Positions 25,261 through 33,500 of a stretch of DNA of 64,000 nt are shown here, in pieces. The stretch comes from JAGQOZ01 sp041399205 (GTDB lineage: Bacteria; Planctomycetota; Planctomycetia; Pirellulales; Pirellulaceae): assembly GCA_041399205.1 (NCBI GenBank), contig JAWKTK010000014.1, forward strand, positions 62,001 to 126,000, written 5' to 3'. How positions within the stretch are numbered: the stretch's first letter is position 1; every line of letters begins with the position of its first letter. The translations under genes and the position numbers were made by a program. Under the pieces are notes generated by a model. It ran no database searches. It worked only from the letters and a program-made list of their open reading frames with translations, and was not told the origin of the DNA.

Positions 25261-25522
25261 ATGCCCGCACTTTCCGAATACTCAAACGTTCGCCAACATA
25301 CGCCTCTCATTCTCAAGAAGAAGGCTGGCGTTACTGGTACGACGAGGCGTTGGAGCTACGCCGAAAAGGACACGATTTGCTTCGCAGACTCACCAGCGGG
25401 ACTCCTTGGCATGGTCGCGATTTACGAACATCGCGCCGACCGAATTTCGCGAATACTGGTAAGCGCGAGGTGACTTTCGATCGAACTCTATCGCAATATT
25501 CGCGAAAAACATGAATTCAATA
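25261..25522 (+). pseudogene. Cassette 26 protein, unknown, frameshifted
   Basis: MPALSEYSNVRQHT at 25261, then in another frame EEGWRYWYDEALELRRKGHD and LLRRLTSGTPWHGRD to a TGA near 25520. The first frame alone stops at 25473. The WxYWYDEALELRRKG helix suggests a small cytoplasmic protein; no family recognised. Confidence 0.48.
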
Positions 25523-25560
25523 ATTTGTGTGGCAACGCAAATCGCAGTTCTTCACCGGTC

Positions 25561-25685
25561 GCACAACATGGTTTTTACGGCTAGGCCTCTCGGCATTCTT
25601 CCGTTTATCAACGGCTGCCTTGGTGCAATTCCTCGTGTCGATCGTTCGCTTCGTTCATATGCAGCACAAAAACCTTCCGCTAAGG
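25561..25685 (+). other. attC26 (eroded)
   Basis: R'' GCACAAC (25561-25567); right end eroded (CACAAAAACCTTCCGCTAAGG). The -10 is TGCAAT. Cassette start and attC start complementary over 11 bases (GTTGTGCGACC). Confidence 0.72.
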
Positions 25686-25859
25686 ACCGACGTAGAATAT
25701 TACTGGCTGAATTTCAAGGATCAACGACACAACAACTTCATTTTGTCGATTCAACCGATACGAGGCCAGTTACGCTGCGACTGTTACGCCGATTCAGAAC
25801 AAACTGCAACAAGTTCACGAACTCTTCGCTGGGGAACCGGTATTGAAAATGGGCCCTAA
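25686..25859 (+). pseudogene. Cassette 27, left part: gene fragment cut by the IS21 element
   Basis: DVEYYWLNFKDQRHNNFILS and IQPIRGQLRCDCYADSEQT are coding-like and stop at the IS border (about 25865). The (M)xYYWLNF start is typical of Imm43-type proteins, and the piece at 28579 could be the remainder of such a gene, but the cassette ends do not match each other. Confidence 0.4.
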
Positions 25860-26059
25860 TGGGCGTTGAAAAGTTCCCCACCCGTTTGTTGATTGAGTGG
25901 GGAATAGGGTGCCGGAGGTGATCTGAATTTATTCCGGGGTACCCCAGGAATAAATTTTCTGCAAAAAGTTACTTGACTGCTCTGGTGAAACCGGAAGCCT
26001 GCGAGACTGGTGAAACCGAAGCCATGAAGTTCACTATCTGCAAAACGGAAGGTTCGAAG

Positions 26060-26875
26060 TTCGCTCGACGCGACTAAGCGGCGGGTGGATTTCGTTCCTT
26101 CTTCTTCTCTTCATCGACTCAGCGGAAACGGTAGCTTCGCCGTTCATCTCAAAAATTCTCGCAATGGTGCGTCAGCCGGTCCAGCAACGCCGACGTCATT
26201 CGGTCACCCTGAAATCTGTTGCCATTCGCTGAACGGCAAGTTGCTGGTCACCAAAACGCCGCGCGTTCGTACCGATCCGCGAAGACCCGAAACACCAGCA
26301 CCAACTCGACTGAACGATAGATGCCTCCGAGTTCGTCACAGATCAGCAGGTCGATGCGATCGAGTTGTTTCAAGAACCGTTCGAGCTGATGTTGTTGCTG
26401 ACACGCTTCGAGCTGGATCAACAAATGGCGGCGGTGAAAAAAGCGAACTCGTTTTCCCCCAACCGGGCACGCCGTTGTCCCAGAACGCTTGACGTGCGTT
26501 TTTCCGGTGCCGCTGCCGCCAGGATCAAACAGCAGTTACTGTCGTCGATCCAATGGCCGCGAGCAAGTTCCAATAGCTTGCTTGCTCCGTCTCCAGATGC
26601 ACGCGTTCTTTTAAACGGAAAAGTCAAACGAATCAAAATCTTCTTCATGGAAAGTGCTTGCTTGATCTCGATTCTCCAGGCGTTCGGCCGAACGCGAGGT
26701 CAAAGCTCCAGTTCGTTGATCGCAACAAGCGAATCTAAATAGTCTTGGTTCGTTTCGGCGGCTTCATGAGCTAACTCTTCGTGAACTCCGCCAGCATCGT
26801 CGGTAGCGCAGTTGTTTCAAATTAGTCTTCAGCAACGCATGGTCACGAGGTGAACCGCGGCAGTCTTCACGGGCA
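26060..26875 (-). pseudogene. istB: istB, IS21 helper ATPase, broken
   Basis: Ordered fragments in several minus-strand frames: NLKQLR and an ELAHEAAETNQDYLD-like start, LFDPGGSGTGKTHV (Walker A, degenerate), LKQLDRIDLLICDELGG (Walker B), TSNLPF-like, and LLDRLTHHCEIFEMNGEA near the end. IstB is the AAA+ helper of the IstA transposase. Many indels; not functional as read. Confidence 0.8.
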
Positions 26876-26879
26876 TGGG

Positions 26880-28453
26880 AATTTCCTCCATGAGATAAAG
26901 GAATCGAACCGAAGGAAGTTCGGCAGCGGAACATAAATGCCGAACGCCAATGCAACTGCTCGCGTGGTTCTGCAAGTTCGCTTGACGAAGTGTCGATGTT
27001 GTTCAACAACGACTTCGTGTTTCCAAGCGAGCTGTTCGAGTTCATCGCGCCGTGAAAGGCGGCAATGCGTTGCGTCGCGACGACGCTCACGGTTTGGCAT
27101 TGTTGGACCGCCAAGCAAACTCGATCGGTCGGATGCGAAGCGCCCAGTTAACGTGAACACGCGAATGTACTGTTGGCACCAGTTGCACCGTGGCGATCTT
27201 CCAGCGACGCATCGTATAAATCAGTGATTTCCCGCGGAATTTTCCAGTTTTGAACACGTCGGTATGGTCCAGCATCGCCGGCTTTCGCTCGAGTTGCTCG
27301 CTGGGTAATGGAGCGGTCCAACACGTGGCGAAGGGAATCCAATCTGGTGGAACCGCGTTGTTGATGATCAGTTGATAGTCGCCACGCGAGGCCAACACCA
27401 CGCCACGCGATCCACGTACGCTTTGACTTTCTTTCTTACTTCTGAAACAGCGAACCGCCGCGGAACGCTAATAACAATCGTCGAACCGAAACCGATTGAT
27501 ACTTGTCGACTCCTGCGTTCGTGTGGCACCGCCGATCGAATGCCACGCGTTGTGCGTGGCGAATGATTGTTGACGATCCCGAGCGAAACGATAGCAATTG
27601 ATTCGCCTTTGCCGGATGACGGTTCGCTGCTGATCGTTGACACAGCATTGGTACAAGTATTGGTTCAGTTCGTCCAGATTCGCAAACTGCGGCACCGGCG
27701 TCGCCCAATTGCGTTGCAGATATTTGATCGATTTTCCACATGTGGTTTTTCAAGCGCCTCGAGCCGGCATGCAGAACAACGGTTCGAAATTAAAGTGGCT
27801 CGCGAGTGACACATATTTGTCATTCAGCTCTTCGATTTCGTCCTTTTTCAAACCGTTTTTCACCGTCTTTGGGTTGTCCCACCAAAGTTCCTTCGGTACG
27901 CGCAAACCGAAAATCTTAAACGAGTTTTCATCGTGCCGAACAGGATAGAATCGGTCGCCCGTTCGGCAGTGCGATGGCAAACGTACACCTGAATAGGCCC
28001 AAGTCAGAATCAACACGGACACGAACGCTGACCTTCCGAAAGTCGACACAGATTCTGTCAGTCCGATTCCGCTCGCTGACTGGCTTCGTGCACCAGCGGA
28101 ATGGTAGCTGCATGCTCGGCGTTGGCTGGTTCGCTGACTTTACATACCGCCGAACCTGACGTAACTGCCTGCAAAAACCGTTGGCTTGCATGACGATGAA
28201 CGGCCTTCGCGAAAGGCGTGACGCTGCTTCTTGGGAGCCGACTGGTCTTCCAGCAAAATTGCATCGATCTGATCTCGAAACGCTCGTCAACTGGCCGATG
28301 CGGACGACTGCGACGATACGGCCGCGGCTCCGACTTCCAGCGTTCGTTGGCGAATTCCGGTGACGAGAATGACCGAACGTTCGAGCAACGCGCGAATGCT
28401 CATCCCATCGCGATGAGCCCGACGAACGAAGCGTAATCTTCCACCGTTAACAT
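26880..28453 (-). pseudogene. istA: istA, IS21 transposase, broken
   Basis: Starts MLTVEDYASFVGLIAM at 28453 as IstA proteins do, then breaks. The retroviral-type core is still visible as AYSGVRLPSHCRTGDRFYPV, FKIFGLRVPKELWWDNPKTV and SLASHFNFEPLFCMPARGA (27753-28000), and the C-terminal LERKPAMLDHTDVFK region near 27270. Multiple stops and shifts. Confidence 0.82.
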
Positions 28454-28578
28454 CCTCAGGCCCCCGCTTCGCCGCTCGCGCTGCTACAGCTTAACGAAAC
28501 CGCTCGTTATGGTGGTAATGCGGGTAAAACCAACGCCGATTCCACCGGGGCTCACGTCAGGGGTGGAGCACTTTTCAA

Positions 28579-29036
28579 TTGATTACCACGCTGCGATCCA
28601 ACGTGGGATTGACCCAGACGTATCCATTCGCGCGAAACAAGACTTTGTCGCGTGCGACTATGGCCTGATCGCCATAAGCGACCGTTTTCGTTCGGTCCTT
28701 GTCAACAATGGCATATCGGGCGTTTCCAGCGTCGCTCTCGCTGGTAGCGATAACTATGCGATTTTGCTGCCAGACGTTGTGGCTGAAACGGACGTTGACC
28801 ATTGCGGAGTAGAATTCCATCGGCCGTGTTCTTGCTGTGGTCGTTATCGAGAGACCTGCCTGTTTCCAATGATTGACACCATGACGCTGCCTGATTCTGA
28901 CCTAACGATTTTCGCATCCGCTGTCCCTGCGGAGAATGTTCACACAGCAGATCAATGGTTCCTAACCACCAAAACCGTGGTAGATATCCTTAGAGCAAAT
29001 AAGATAACGGGCGTCGAGTACTCGGAAGCATACTAA
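28579..29036 (+). CDS. Cassette 27, right part: Imm43/double-CXXCG-like protein, 5' truncated
   Basis: The open frame runs from ATG 28509, but its first 23 codons are IS21 terminal sequence; cassette-derived residues begin about 28579 (DYHAAIQRGIDPDVS). The rest is intact: FVACDYGLIAISDRFRSVLV, CGVEFHRPCSCCGRYRETCL with a CxxCG motif, and WFLTTKTVVDILRANKITGV at the end. The pair of (ISxRF.xxLxxxGIxGV)-type segments and CxxCG recall Imm43 or double-CXXCG proteins. Probably a fragment fused to the IS end. Confidence 0.5.
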
Positions 29037-29042
29037 CCGGTC

Positions 29043-29179
29043 GCCCAACATGGTTTTTACGCTAGGCCTTCGGCACACCGCTATCGTTTGTTCAAGCCTC
29101 GTTCTGGTGGTACAATTCTCCGTAGTTCAGACATCGTTCGCTTCGTTTAGGGCGGTGTCGTAAAAACCTTCCGTTGGCC
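29043..29179 (+). other. attC27 (second subtype)
   Basis: R'' GCCCAAC (29043-29049), R' GTTGGCC (29173-29179). TTGTTC (29088-29093) and TACAAT (29111-29116), 17 bp, with a spacer unlike the main subtype. Confidence 0.92.
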
Positions 29180-29192
29180 GACGCTAGGGTTC

Positions 29193-29558
29193 CTACGCTG
29201 CTGGCTCAGTCAGCAACACGACCATTTGACGCCCGACGGCTTCCGCATACCGTTCCAACGTTGAGAGCGTCGGATTGGCGTCCTCGTTGTTCTCCAAACG
29301 CGACAGTGCGGCCCGGTCGATCCCAGTTCGCTCTTGTATGTCCGCCAGACTCAAGCCCTGCCGCTCGCGTTCTGATCGCAATGCCGCGACAGCTTGACGC
29401 AACGGCGTCCCCTCGTGCTTCAACAAGACAAGACGCTCCTTCGCGCGTCGCCGGATATCCGGCAGCTCATCGGCTATTTGCTCGCGTACCTTCGCGTGTC
29501 GTGCACGCTCTTCCTCGGTTGTTTTTCGATAAATCCGTTTTCCGCGTTCATTCGCCAT
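29193..29558 (-). CDS. XRE-family antitoxin
   Basis: Intact, 121 residues. Basic N-terminal helix (RKTTEEERARHAKVREQIAD), then a Cro/C1 helix-turn-helix RQGLSLADIQERTGIDRAAL with SRLENNEDANPTLSTLERYA. Second gene of a two-gene minus-strand unit, 2 bases after the toxin stop. The antitoxin-second order and the DNA-binding domain suggest it represses its own promoter at 29836-29864. It is the only cassette whose genes run against the array. Confidence 0.85.
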   Translation of the reverse strand: MANERGKRIYRKTTEEERARHAKVREQIADELPDIRRRAKERLVLLKHEGTPLRQAVAALRSERERQGLSLADIQERTGIDRAALSRLENNEDANPTLSTLERYAEAVGRQMVVLLTEPAA

Positions 29559-29560
29559 TG

Positions 29561-29809
29561 CTATTCCTCCACATCGTAGGCCGTTACCGGGTACACCATC
29601 ACATCGCTAATCTTTTCGTACACCACCAAGATATAGCGTCCATCCGGCGTGAAACCAAAAACAATTGGCAAACCCGATGATCGGCTTACATCATGGTCTA
29701 CCGGATTGAAAATCACCTCTTCGACATCCTCTGGAGACAGGTCATGCTCGGCAATATGCTCGACGTTTCCGCCGGGTTCTTCGTCCCAAATGATCTCGAA
29801 ATATGCCAT
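29561..29809 (-). CDS. BrnT-like toxin
   Basis: Intact, 82 residues. IIWDEEPGGNVEHIAEHDLS, PEDVEEVIFNP, SRSSGLPIVFGFTPDGRYIL and YPVTAYDV follow the BrnT/RelE-like layout (W-D-x2, HI-x-EH-x-(hydrophobic)-x2-(E/D)VEEV, GRYL-VVY). BrnT-type toxins are ribosome-dependent or free ribonucleases; activity is inferred. Strong GGGGGAAGCAAGG purine run lies just before ATG 29809. Confidence 0.7.
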   Translation of the reverse strand: MAYFEIIWDEEPGGNVEHIAEHDLSPEDVEEVIFNPVDHDVSRSSGLPIVFGFTPDGRYILVVYEKISDVMVYPVTAYDVEE

Positions 29810-29835
29810 CCTTGCTTCCCCCTTCGTGTTGATAT

Positions 29836-29864
29836 ATAATACAACAATTAGTCGGTAGTGTCAA
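29836..29864 (-). promoter_or_regulatory. Promoter of the toxin-antitoxin pair
   Basis: Minus-strand TTGACA (29864-29859), 17 bases, TATTAT (29841-29836): a near-perfect sigma70 promoter 26 bases before the toxin start, and only about 10 bases from the R'' box of attC28. The region is AT-rich (GATATATAATACAACAATTA), unlike its surroundings. Confidence 0.75.
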
Positions 29865-29873
29865 TGCTGCGTC

Positions 29874-30010
29874 CGCCAACGTGGTTTTTGCGCTGGGCCT
29901 TCGGCACACCTTCGCTCTTTGGCAACGCGGGCTCGCCTTGGTACAATTTATCGTTGTTCAGGCATCGTTCGCTTCGTTTAGGGCGGTGTCGTAAAAGCCT
30001 TCCGTTGTCG
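29874..30010 (+). other. attC28
   Basis: R'' CGCCAAC (29874-29880), R' GTTGTCG (30004-30010). TTGGCA (29919-29924) and TACAAT (29942-29947), 17 bp spacer. Confidence 0.92.
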
Positions 30011-30026
30011 GGACGAGATCAATCCA

Positions 30027-30482
30027 ATGCAAACCGTTCGTGGTGATCTTCTCGCGCTCGCGATCGCTGGTGACTTCGACGTCATTATCCACGGCTGCAA
30101 CTGCCAGAACACGATGGGTGCTGGCATCGCAAAATCCATCAAACTGCAATTCCCTGCCGCATACGATGCGGACCTCGCAACCGAGAAGGGTTCCCGCGAC
30201 AAACTCGGCACTTACTCATCTGCAACCGTCAATTGCGATGGTCGCGAACTCACAATCGTCAACGCCTACACGCAATTCAATTGGCGCGGACGTGGCATCA
30301 AGGCCGACTACGACGCAATCCGTTCTGTCTTCGCTGCGATCAAAACTGATTTCGCTGGCAAACGAATTGGTTACCCATTGATTGGTGCTGGTTTGGCGGG
30401 TGGCGATTGGGACATTATCTGTGAAATCATCACTGAAGAACTGGCCGGGGAGAATCACACGCTGGTGGAATTTCAACCGTAG
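30027..30482 (+). CDS. Cassette 29: macro-domain protein
   Basis: Intact, 151 residues, one macro domain binding ADP-ribose. FDVIIHGCNCQNTMGAGIAK (residues 17-36) is the adenine/ribose loop, GTYSSATV and VNAYTQFNW follow, and YPLIGAGLAGGDWDII is the phosphate loop. Macro proteins hydrolyse ADP-ribose derivatives or remove ADP-ribose from protein, RNA or DNA; DarG antitoxins belong here. A solitary macro gene in a cassette array would fit an antidote to ADP-ribosylating toxins; no DarT-like gene is next to it. Confidence 0.88.
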   Translation: MQTVRGDLLALAIAGDFDVIIHGCNCQNTMGAGIAKSIKLQFPAAYDADLATEKGSRDKLGTYSSATVNCDGRELTIVNAYTQFNWRGRGIKADYDAIRSVFAAIKTDFAGKRIGYPLIGAGLAGGDWDIICEIITEELAGENHTLVEFQP

Positions 30483-30491
30483 CGCATCGCC

Positions 30492-30629
30492 CGACAACAT
30501 GGTTTTTACGCTGGGCCTTCGGGCACACCTTGGCTCTTTGGCAACGGGCCATGGCCTTGGTACAATTTCTGGTAGTTCAGGCATCGTTCGCTTCGTTCAG
30601 GGCGGTGTCGTAAAAGCCTTCCGTTACGC
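30492..30629 (+). other. attC29
   Basis: R'' CGACAAC (30492-30498), R' GTTACGC (30623-30629). TTGGCA (30538-30543) and TACAAT (30561-30566), 17 bp; the spacer differs (ACGGGCCATGGCC). Confidence 0.92.
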
Positions 30630-30657
30630 GACCTCAGTTTCTCTTTAGGCCACGCGA

Positions 30658-31137
30658 TTGCCAGATATATCCGTTCCCGAACAACGCGTCTGCGAGATGC
30701 TCTCGCCTCTTCTGACCTCGCACGCGGTTGGTGATGCCATTGGCACACGCCCCGAAGGAAACTACCTCTGCTCTTCGCTTGAGTTTTTTCTGCCCGAAGT
30801 CCTCCGCGAGCTTCACGACGAATGGCAGTACGAAAGTCTCGACGGTCTGTATGCTCGTGTGTTCCAGAAGACTGCCGAACACGAAATGGAACTTGTGGGG
30901 CTAGCGATCTTCATATCCGACCAGACGCTCACACCAATCCACCTCCAATTACAACTGTCTCCTGCACACGACCGCGTCTCTTGGATCAACCTCAGACTCG
31001 GCGAGCGAATCGGCGACGAATGCCGCCGCGAACCCTACAGTCGCTCACAAACCACCGGCACCATGTTCCATGTCGTCGAACGTCTCGATACGATTGAGTG
31101 GTTCTATCACGTCGGCTACGGCGAACGTCAAACGTAG
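30658..31137 (+). CDS. Cassette 30 protein, unknown
   Basis: Intact, 159 residues from TTG 30658 (35 bases into the cassette; no ATG or GTG fits better). RVCEMLSPLLTSHAVGDAIG, NYLCSSLEFFLPEVLRELHD, then a beta-rich half with HLQLQLSPAHDRVSWINLRL and ERLDTIEWFYHVGYGE. Cytoplasmic. I do not recognise a family; the final strand-W-F-Y pattern recalls small immunity folds. Confidence 0.68.
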   Translation: MPDISVPEQRVCEMLSPLLTSHAVGDAIGTRPEGNYLCSSLEFFLPEVLRELHDEWQYESLDGLYARVFQKTAEHEMELVGLAIFISDQTLTPIHLQLQLSPAHDRVSWINLRLGERIGDECRREPYSRSQTTGTMFHVVERLDTIEWFYHVGYGERQT

Positions 31138-31147
31138 ATCAACGGTC

Positions 31148-31283
31148 GAGTAACATGGTTTTTTCGCTAGGCCTACGGCACACCGTCCCACTTTGGCAAC
31201 TCTCGCTGGCCTTGGTACAATTCCCGTAGTTCAGACATCGTTCGCTTCGTTCAGGGCGGTGTCGTAAAAGACTTCCGTTATGT
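31148..31283 (+). other. attC30
   Basis: R'' GAGTAAC (31148-31154), R' GTTATGT (31277-31283). TTGGCA (31193-31198) and TACAAT (31216-31221), 17 bp spacer. Confidence 0.92.
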
Positions 31284-31297
31284 GCCACTAGTTGATC

Positions 31298-31780
31298 ATG
31301 AGTTCGCCCGACGACGCCATTGCTGCCGACGTTGACCGTGTTGGTTGGTCGTGCATTTCTATTCGAGACATCGACCCGCCATTCGCGTACACCGTTGGCC
31401 TCATGAAAACGCACGATCACCCTGAGCTAATCATCTTCGGTCGTCCGGACGACGCTCACTCAATACTCTCGGATTTGGTTTCCGCGATCGCTTCAGGTTC
31501 TCGGCTGGATACGCCGACTGAATACGACGTTCTCGACGGATTCCCCATTGGTACACGCCCAGTCGATGAATCGCATCACGAAACATACCTCGGTTACGCG
31601 ATGGGATACGTTCGCCGCATCGGGCGGATTGGTGAACTCGCTGCTGTTCAGGTCTACGTGCCTGAGGCATTGACGGCGTTTATCCGTATCAACCAGCTGC
31701 GGCTGAACCGTTTACGCTCAACCGAGACTCGATGTTCCGCTAACTCCATCGAGCGTGACGAGATGGGGACCGACTGGTAG
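31298..31780 (+). CDS. Cassette 31: DUF4262 protein
   Basis: MSSPDDAIAADVDRVGWSCI, FAYTVGLMKTHDHPELIIFG and YLGYAMGYVRRIG are the DUF4262 pattern (W-x-x-x-x-V ... F-x-YT-x-GL ... HPEL-x-x-FG ... Y-x-G). Function of the family is unknown. The last 30 residues read poorly; in the next frame GVYPYQPAAAEPFTLNRDSM to TAA near 31743 is a better C-terminus, so one indel near 31675 is likely. Confidence 0.78.
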   Translation: MSSPDDAIAADVDRVGWSCISIRDIDPPFAYTVGLMKTHDHPELIIFGRPDDAHSILSDLVSAIASGSRLDTPTEYDVLDGFPIGTRPVDESHHETYLGYAMGYVRRIGRIGELAAVQVYVPEALTAFIRINQLRLNRLRSTETRCSANSIERDEMGTDW

Positions 31781-31791
31781 CGTCGCCGTGG

Positions 31792-31926
31792 CACTAACTG
31801 GTTTTACGCTAGGCCTACGGCACACCGCTGTCGATTGTTCACGCCGGCCTCCGCTGGTACAATCTTTCGTAGTTCAGGCATCGTTTGCTTCGTTTAGGGC
31901 GGTGTCGTAGAAACCTTCCGTTGTCA
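31792..31926 (+). other. attC31 (second subtype)
   Basis: R'' CACTAAC (31792-31798), R' GTTGTCA (31920-31926). TTGTTC (31835-31840) and TACAAT (31858-31863), 17 bp spacer. Confidence 0.9.
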
Positions 31927-31939
31927 GGTCAGGAAGCAA

Positions 31940-32624
31940 ATGAAATACGGCGTCCTATTTTCAACGCTGTCACTTCTTCTCGCCTTCTACGCATTCACAC
32001 GTCCGGCGGCTGGCTTCTTTTGCTTGCGTGGCCCGCAATCAGCTTCGGCGTCATTGGCCTCGCTTACCTAACCTTGGGTCATCGCGTCTTTGGGAAACGC
32101 GTTGATGGATCAATGACGTTTGCTTCGATGGCGATTCTGCTTCCGTACTTACTCTGCCTTTGGGGCGTATGGTACATCATTCGTCTTGTATCCCGCGAAC
32201 CCGCATACAACACACTGGTTGACGGCGTTCTCATTGGCCGTCGCCTCCATGCGGCCGAACTTCCTGCTGGCACGCAAACCGTCGTTGACCTCACCTCCGA
32301 ATTCCCCGAACCTTCTGCACTGCGATCTGTGTCCAACTATGTCGCTGCACCAATGCTGGACGCTTCTGTGCTACCACCACAGACGTTGGCTGATCTGGCC
32401 TCCAAAATTGCAGCATCCGAAACGCCTCTGTACATTCACTGCGCACAGGGTCATGGTCGCACCGGACTGGTGGCCGCACTTTTTCTTCTGGCACGTGGCG
32501 ACGCTGACAGCCCTGACACAGCAATTGGGGATGGTAAATCATCGCGTCCGTTGGTCGGCCTTAATGGCGTTCAGCGTGCCTCCTTGTTGGCTGCGTCAAA
32601 ACTGCTGCCGTCCAGCGCGTCTGA
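31940..32624 (+). pseudogene. Cassette 32: membrane-linked dual-specificity phosphatase, one frameshift
   Basis: MKYGVLFSTLSLLLAFYAF starts at 31940; after an indel near 32005 a long frame gives GGWLLLLAWPAISFGVIGLA and FASMAILLPYLLCLWGVWYI (membrane spans), then a cytosolic phosphatase domain: TVVDLTSEFPEPSAL, and the signature HCAQGHGRTGLVAALFLL (HCx5R with catalytic Cys). The end SSRPLVGLNGVQRASLLAA fits DSP proteins. The frame stays open into attC32 to 32697; the original stop is probably TGA 32622-32624. If repaired, an active Tyr/Ser/Thr or phosphoinositide phosphatase is plausible. Confidence 0.75.
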
Positions 32625-32625
32625 C

Positions 32626-32763
32626 CGACAACATGGTTTTTACGCTGGGGTCTTCTGCGTGCCTTTGTTTGTTTATCAAGCCTCGCTGGGGTGGTGAGCT
32701 TGTTCGTAGATTAAGCCGCCAACTGATATCAGGGGCGGTGTCGTAAGAACGTTCCGGTAGGTG
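32626..32763 (+). other. attC32 (divergent)
   Basis: R'' CGACAAC (32626-32632); right end GGTAGGT instead of GTTAGGT. Promoter region altered (TGGTGAGCTTG). Confidence 0.75.
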
Positions 32764-32775
32764 CCGCAGACGATC

Positions 32776-33351
32776 ATGACGCGACGTCTTCTCGCCCGAA
32801 ACGCAAGCCGAAATTATGCGCAGCGAGTTCGGTAGTGTATTTGACTCGTACGAGGCCGTCGTGGCGCATGCGCTCTTGAATTACTGGCAGCGCCAGCGCA
32901 GACTTCGCTTTTGCCGCATTCAACGCACTTATGCCGACGCCCTCGAAAACGCTGCGCTTGCTCGCTTGGCATCTGGCAAACGCGCTCGTCACCAACGTCG
33001 TTTGCCCGCTTCGGTGTTGCGCGCTGCATATCGCGCACTTGACGCTTGCGGCCTCCAATCCTGTTCAACCTTCGATGAACCAATAACCCTCATCGACGAG
33101 ACTGTCCGGCCTATCGACGGGATCGGCGAGCCTTACGTTTACGATACGGCGATGCGAATTGGCGCGTACCTTCGTTTTGGAACCTGATCGCGTTTGCTTG
33201 CACGTAGGCGTTCGTGTTGGTGCGCGTGCCTTGGGATTCGGCCGTGGGGATTACGTTGACATTTCTGACGTGCCCGATGCATTTCACGTCCTCGCCGCCT
33301 ACCAAATCGAGGATTGCCTGTGCATCTACAAACGCGAACTCGCGGCGCTAA
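32776..33351 (+). pseudogene. Cassette 33: conserved unknown protein, frameshifted
   Basis: MT at 32776, then VFSPETQAEIMRSEFGSVFD, ALLNYWQRQRRLRFCRIQRT, LIDETVRPIDGIGEPYVYDT and AMRIGAYL in one frame, and LHVGVRVGARALGFGRGDYV, YQIEDCLCIYKREL in the next. The late (V/L)YLHAGxRxGARAL and IEDCLCIYK motifs mark a recurring unnamed family of about 200 residues. Indels near 32785 and 33180. Confidence 0.6.
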
Positions 33352-33494
33352 GCGGCACATGGCATGTTCTTTTGCGCTAGGCCTACGGCACACCGCTGTC
33401 GTTTGTTTAAGCCGCCCTCCGTTGGTACAATTTCTCTTAGTTCAGGCGTCGTTCGCTTCGTTTAGGGCGGTGTCGTAGAAACCTTCCGTTATCC
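33351..33494 (+). other. attC33 (second subtype, left end eroded)
   Basis: Left side GCGGCACATGGCATGTTCTT lacks AAC; R' GTTATCC (33488-33494). TTGTTT (33403-33408) and TACAAT (33426-33431), 17 bp spacer. Confidence 0.82.
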
Positions 33495-33500
33495 GCTCCT

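Larger units (their letters stand above)
25866..28578 (-). mobile_element. IS21-family element, eroded
   Basis: About 2.7 kb. Left end TTGAAAAGTTCCCCACCC (25866-25883); the right end, read from the other strand, is TTGAAAAGTGCTCCACCCC (28578 down to 28560): matching terminal inverted repeats. Inside, on the minus strand, lie broken istA and istB genes. Near the left end the block CTGGTGAAACCG is repeated (25981, 26006), as the subterminal repeats of IS21 elements are. No target-site duplication is evident. Confidence 0.85.
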
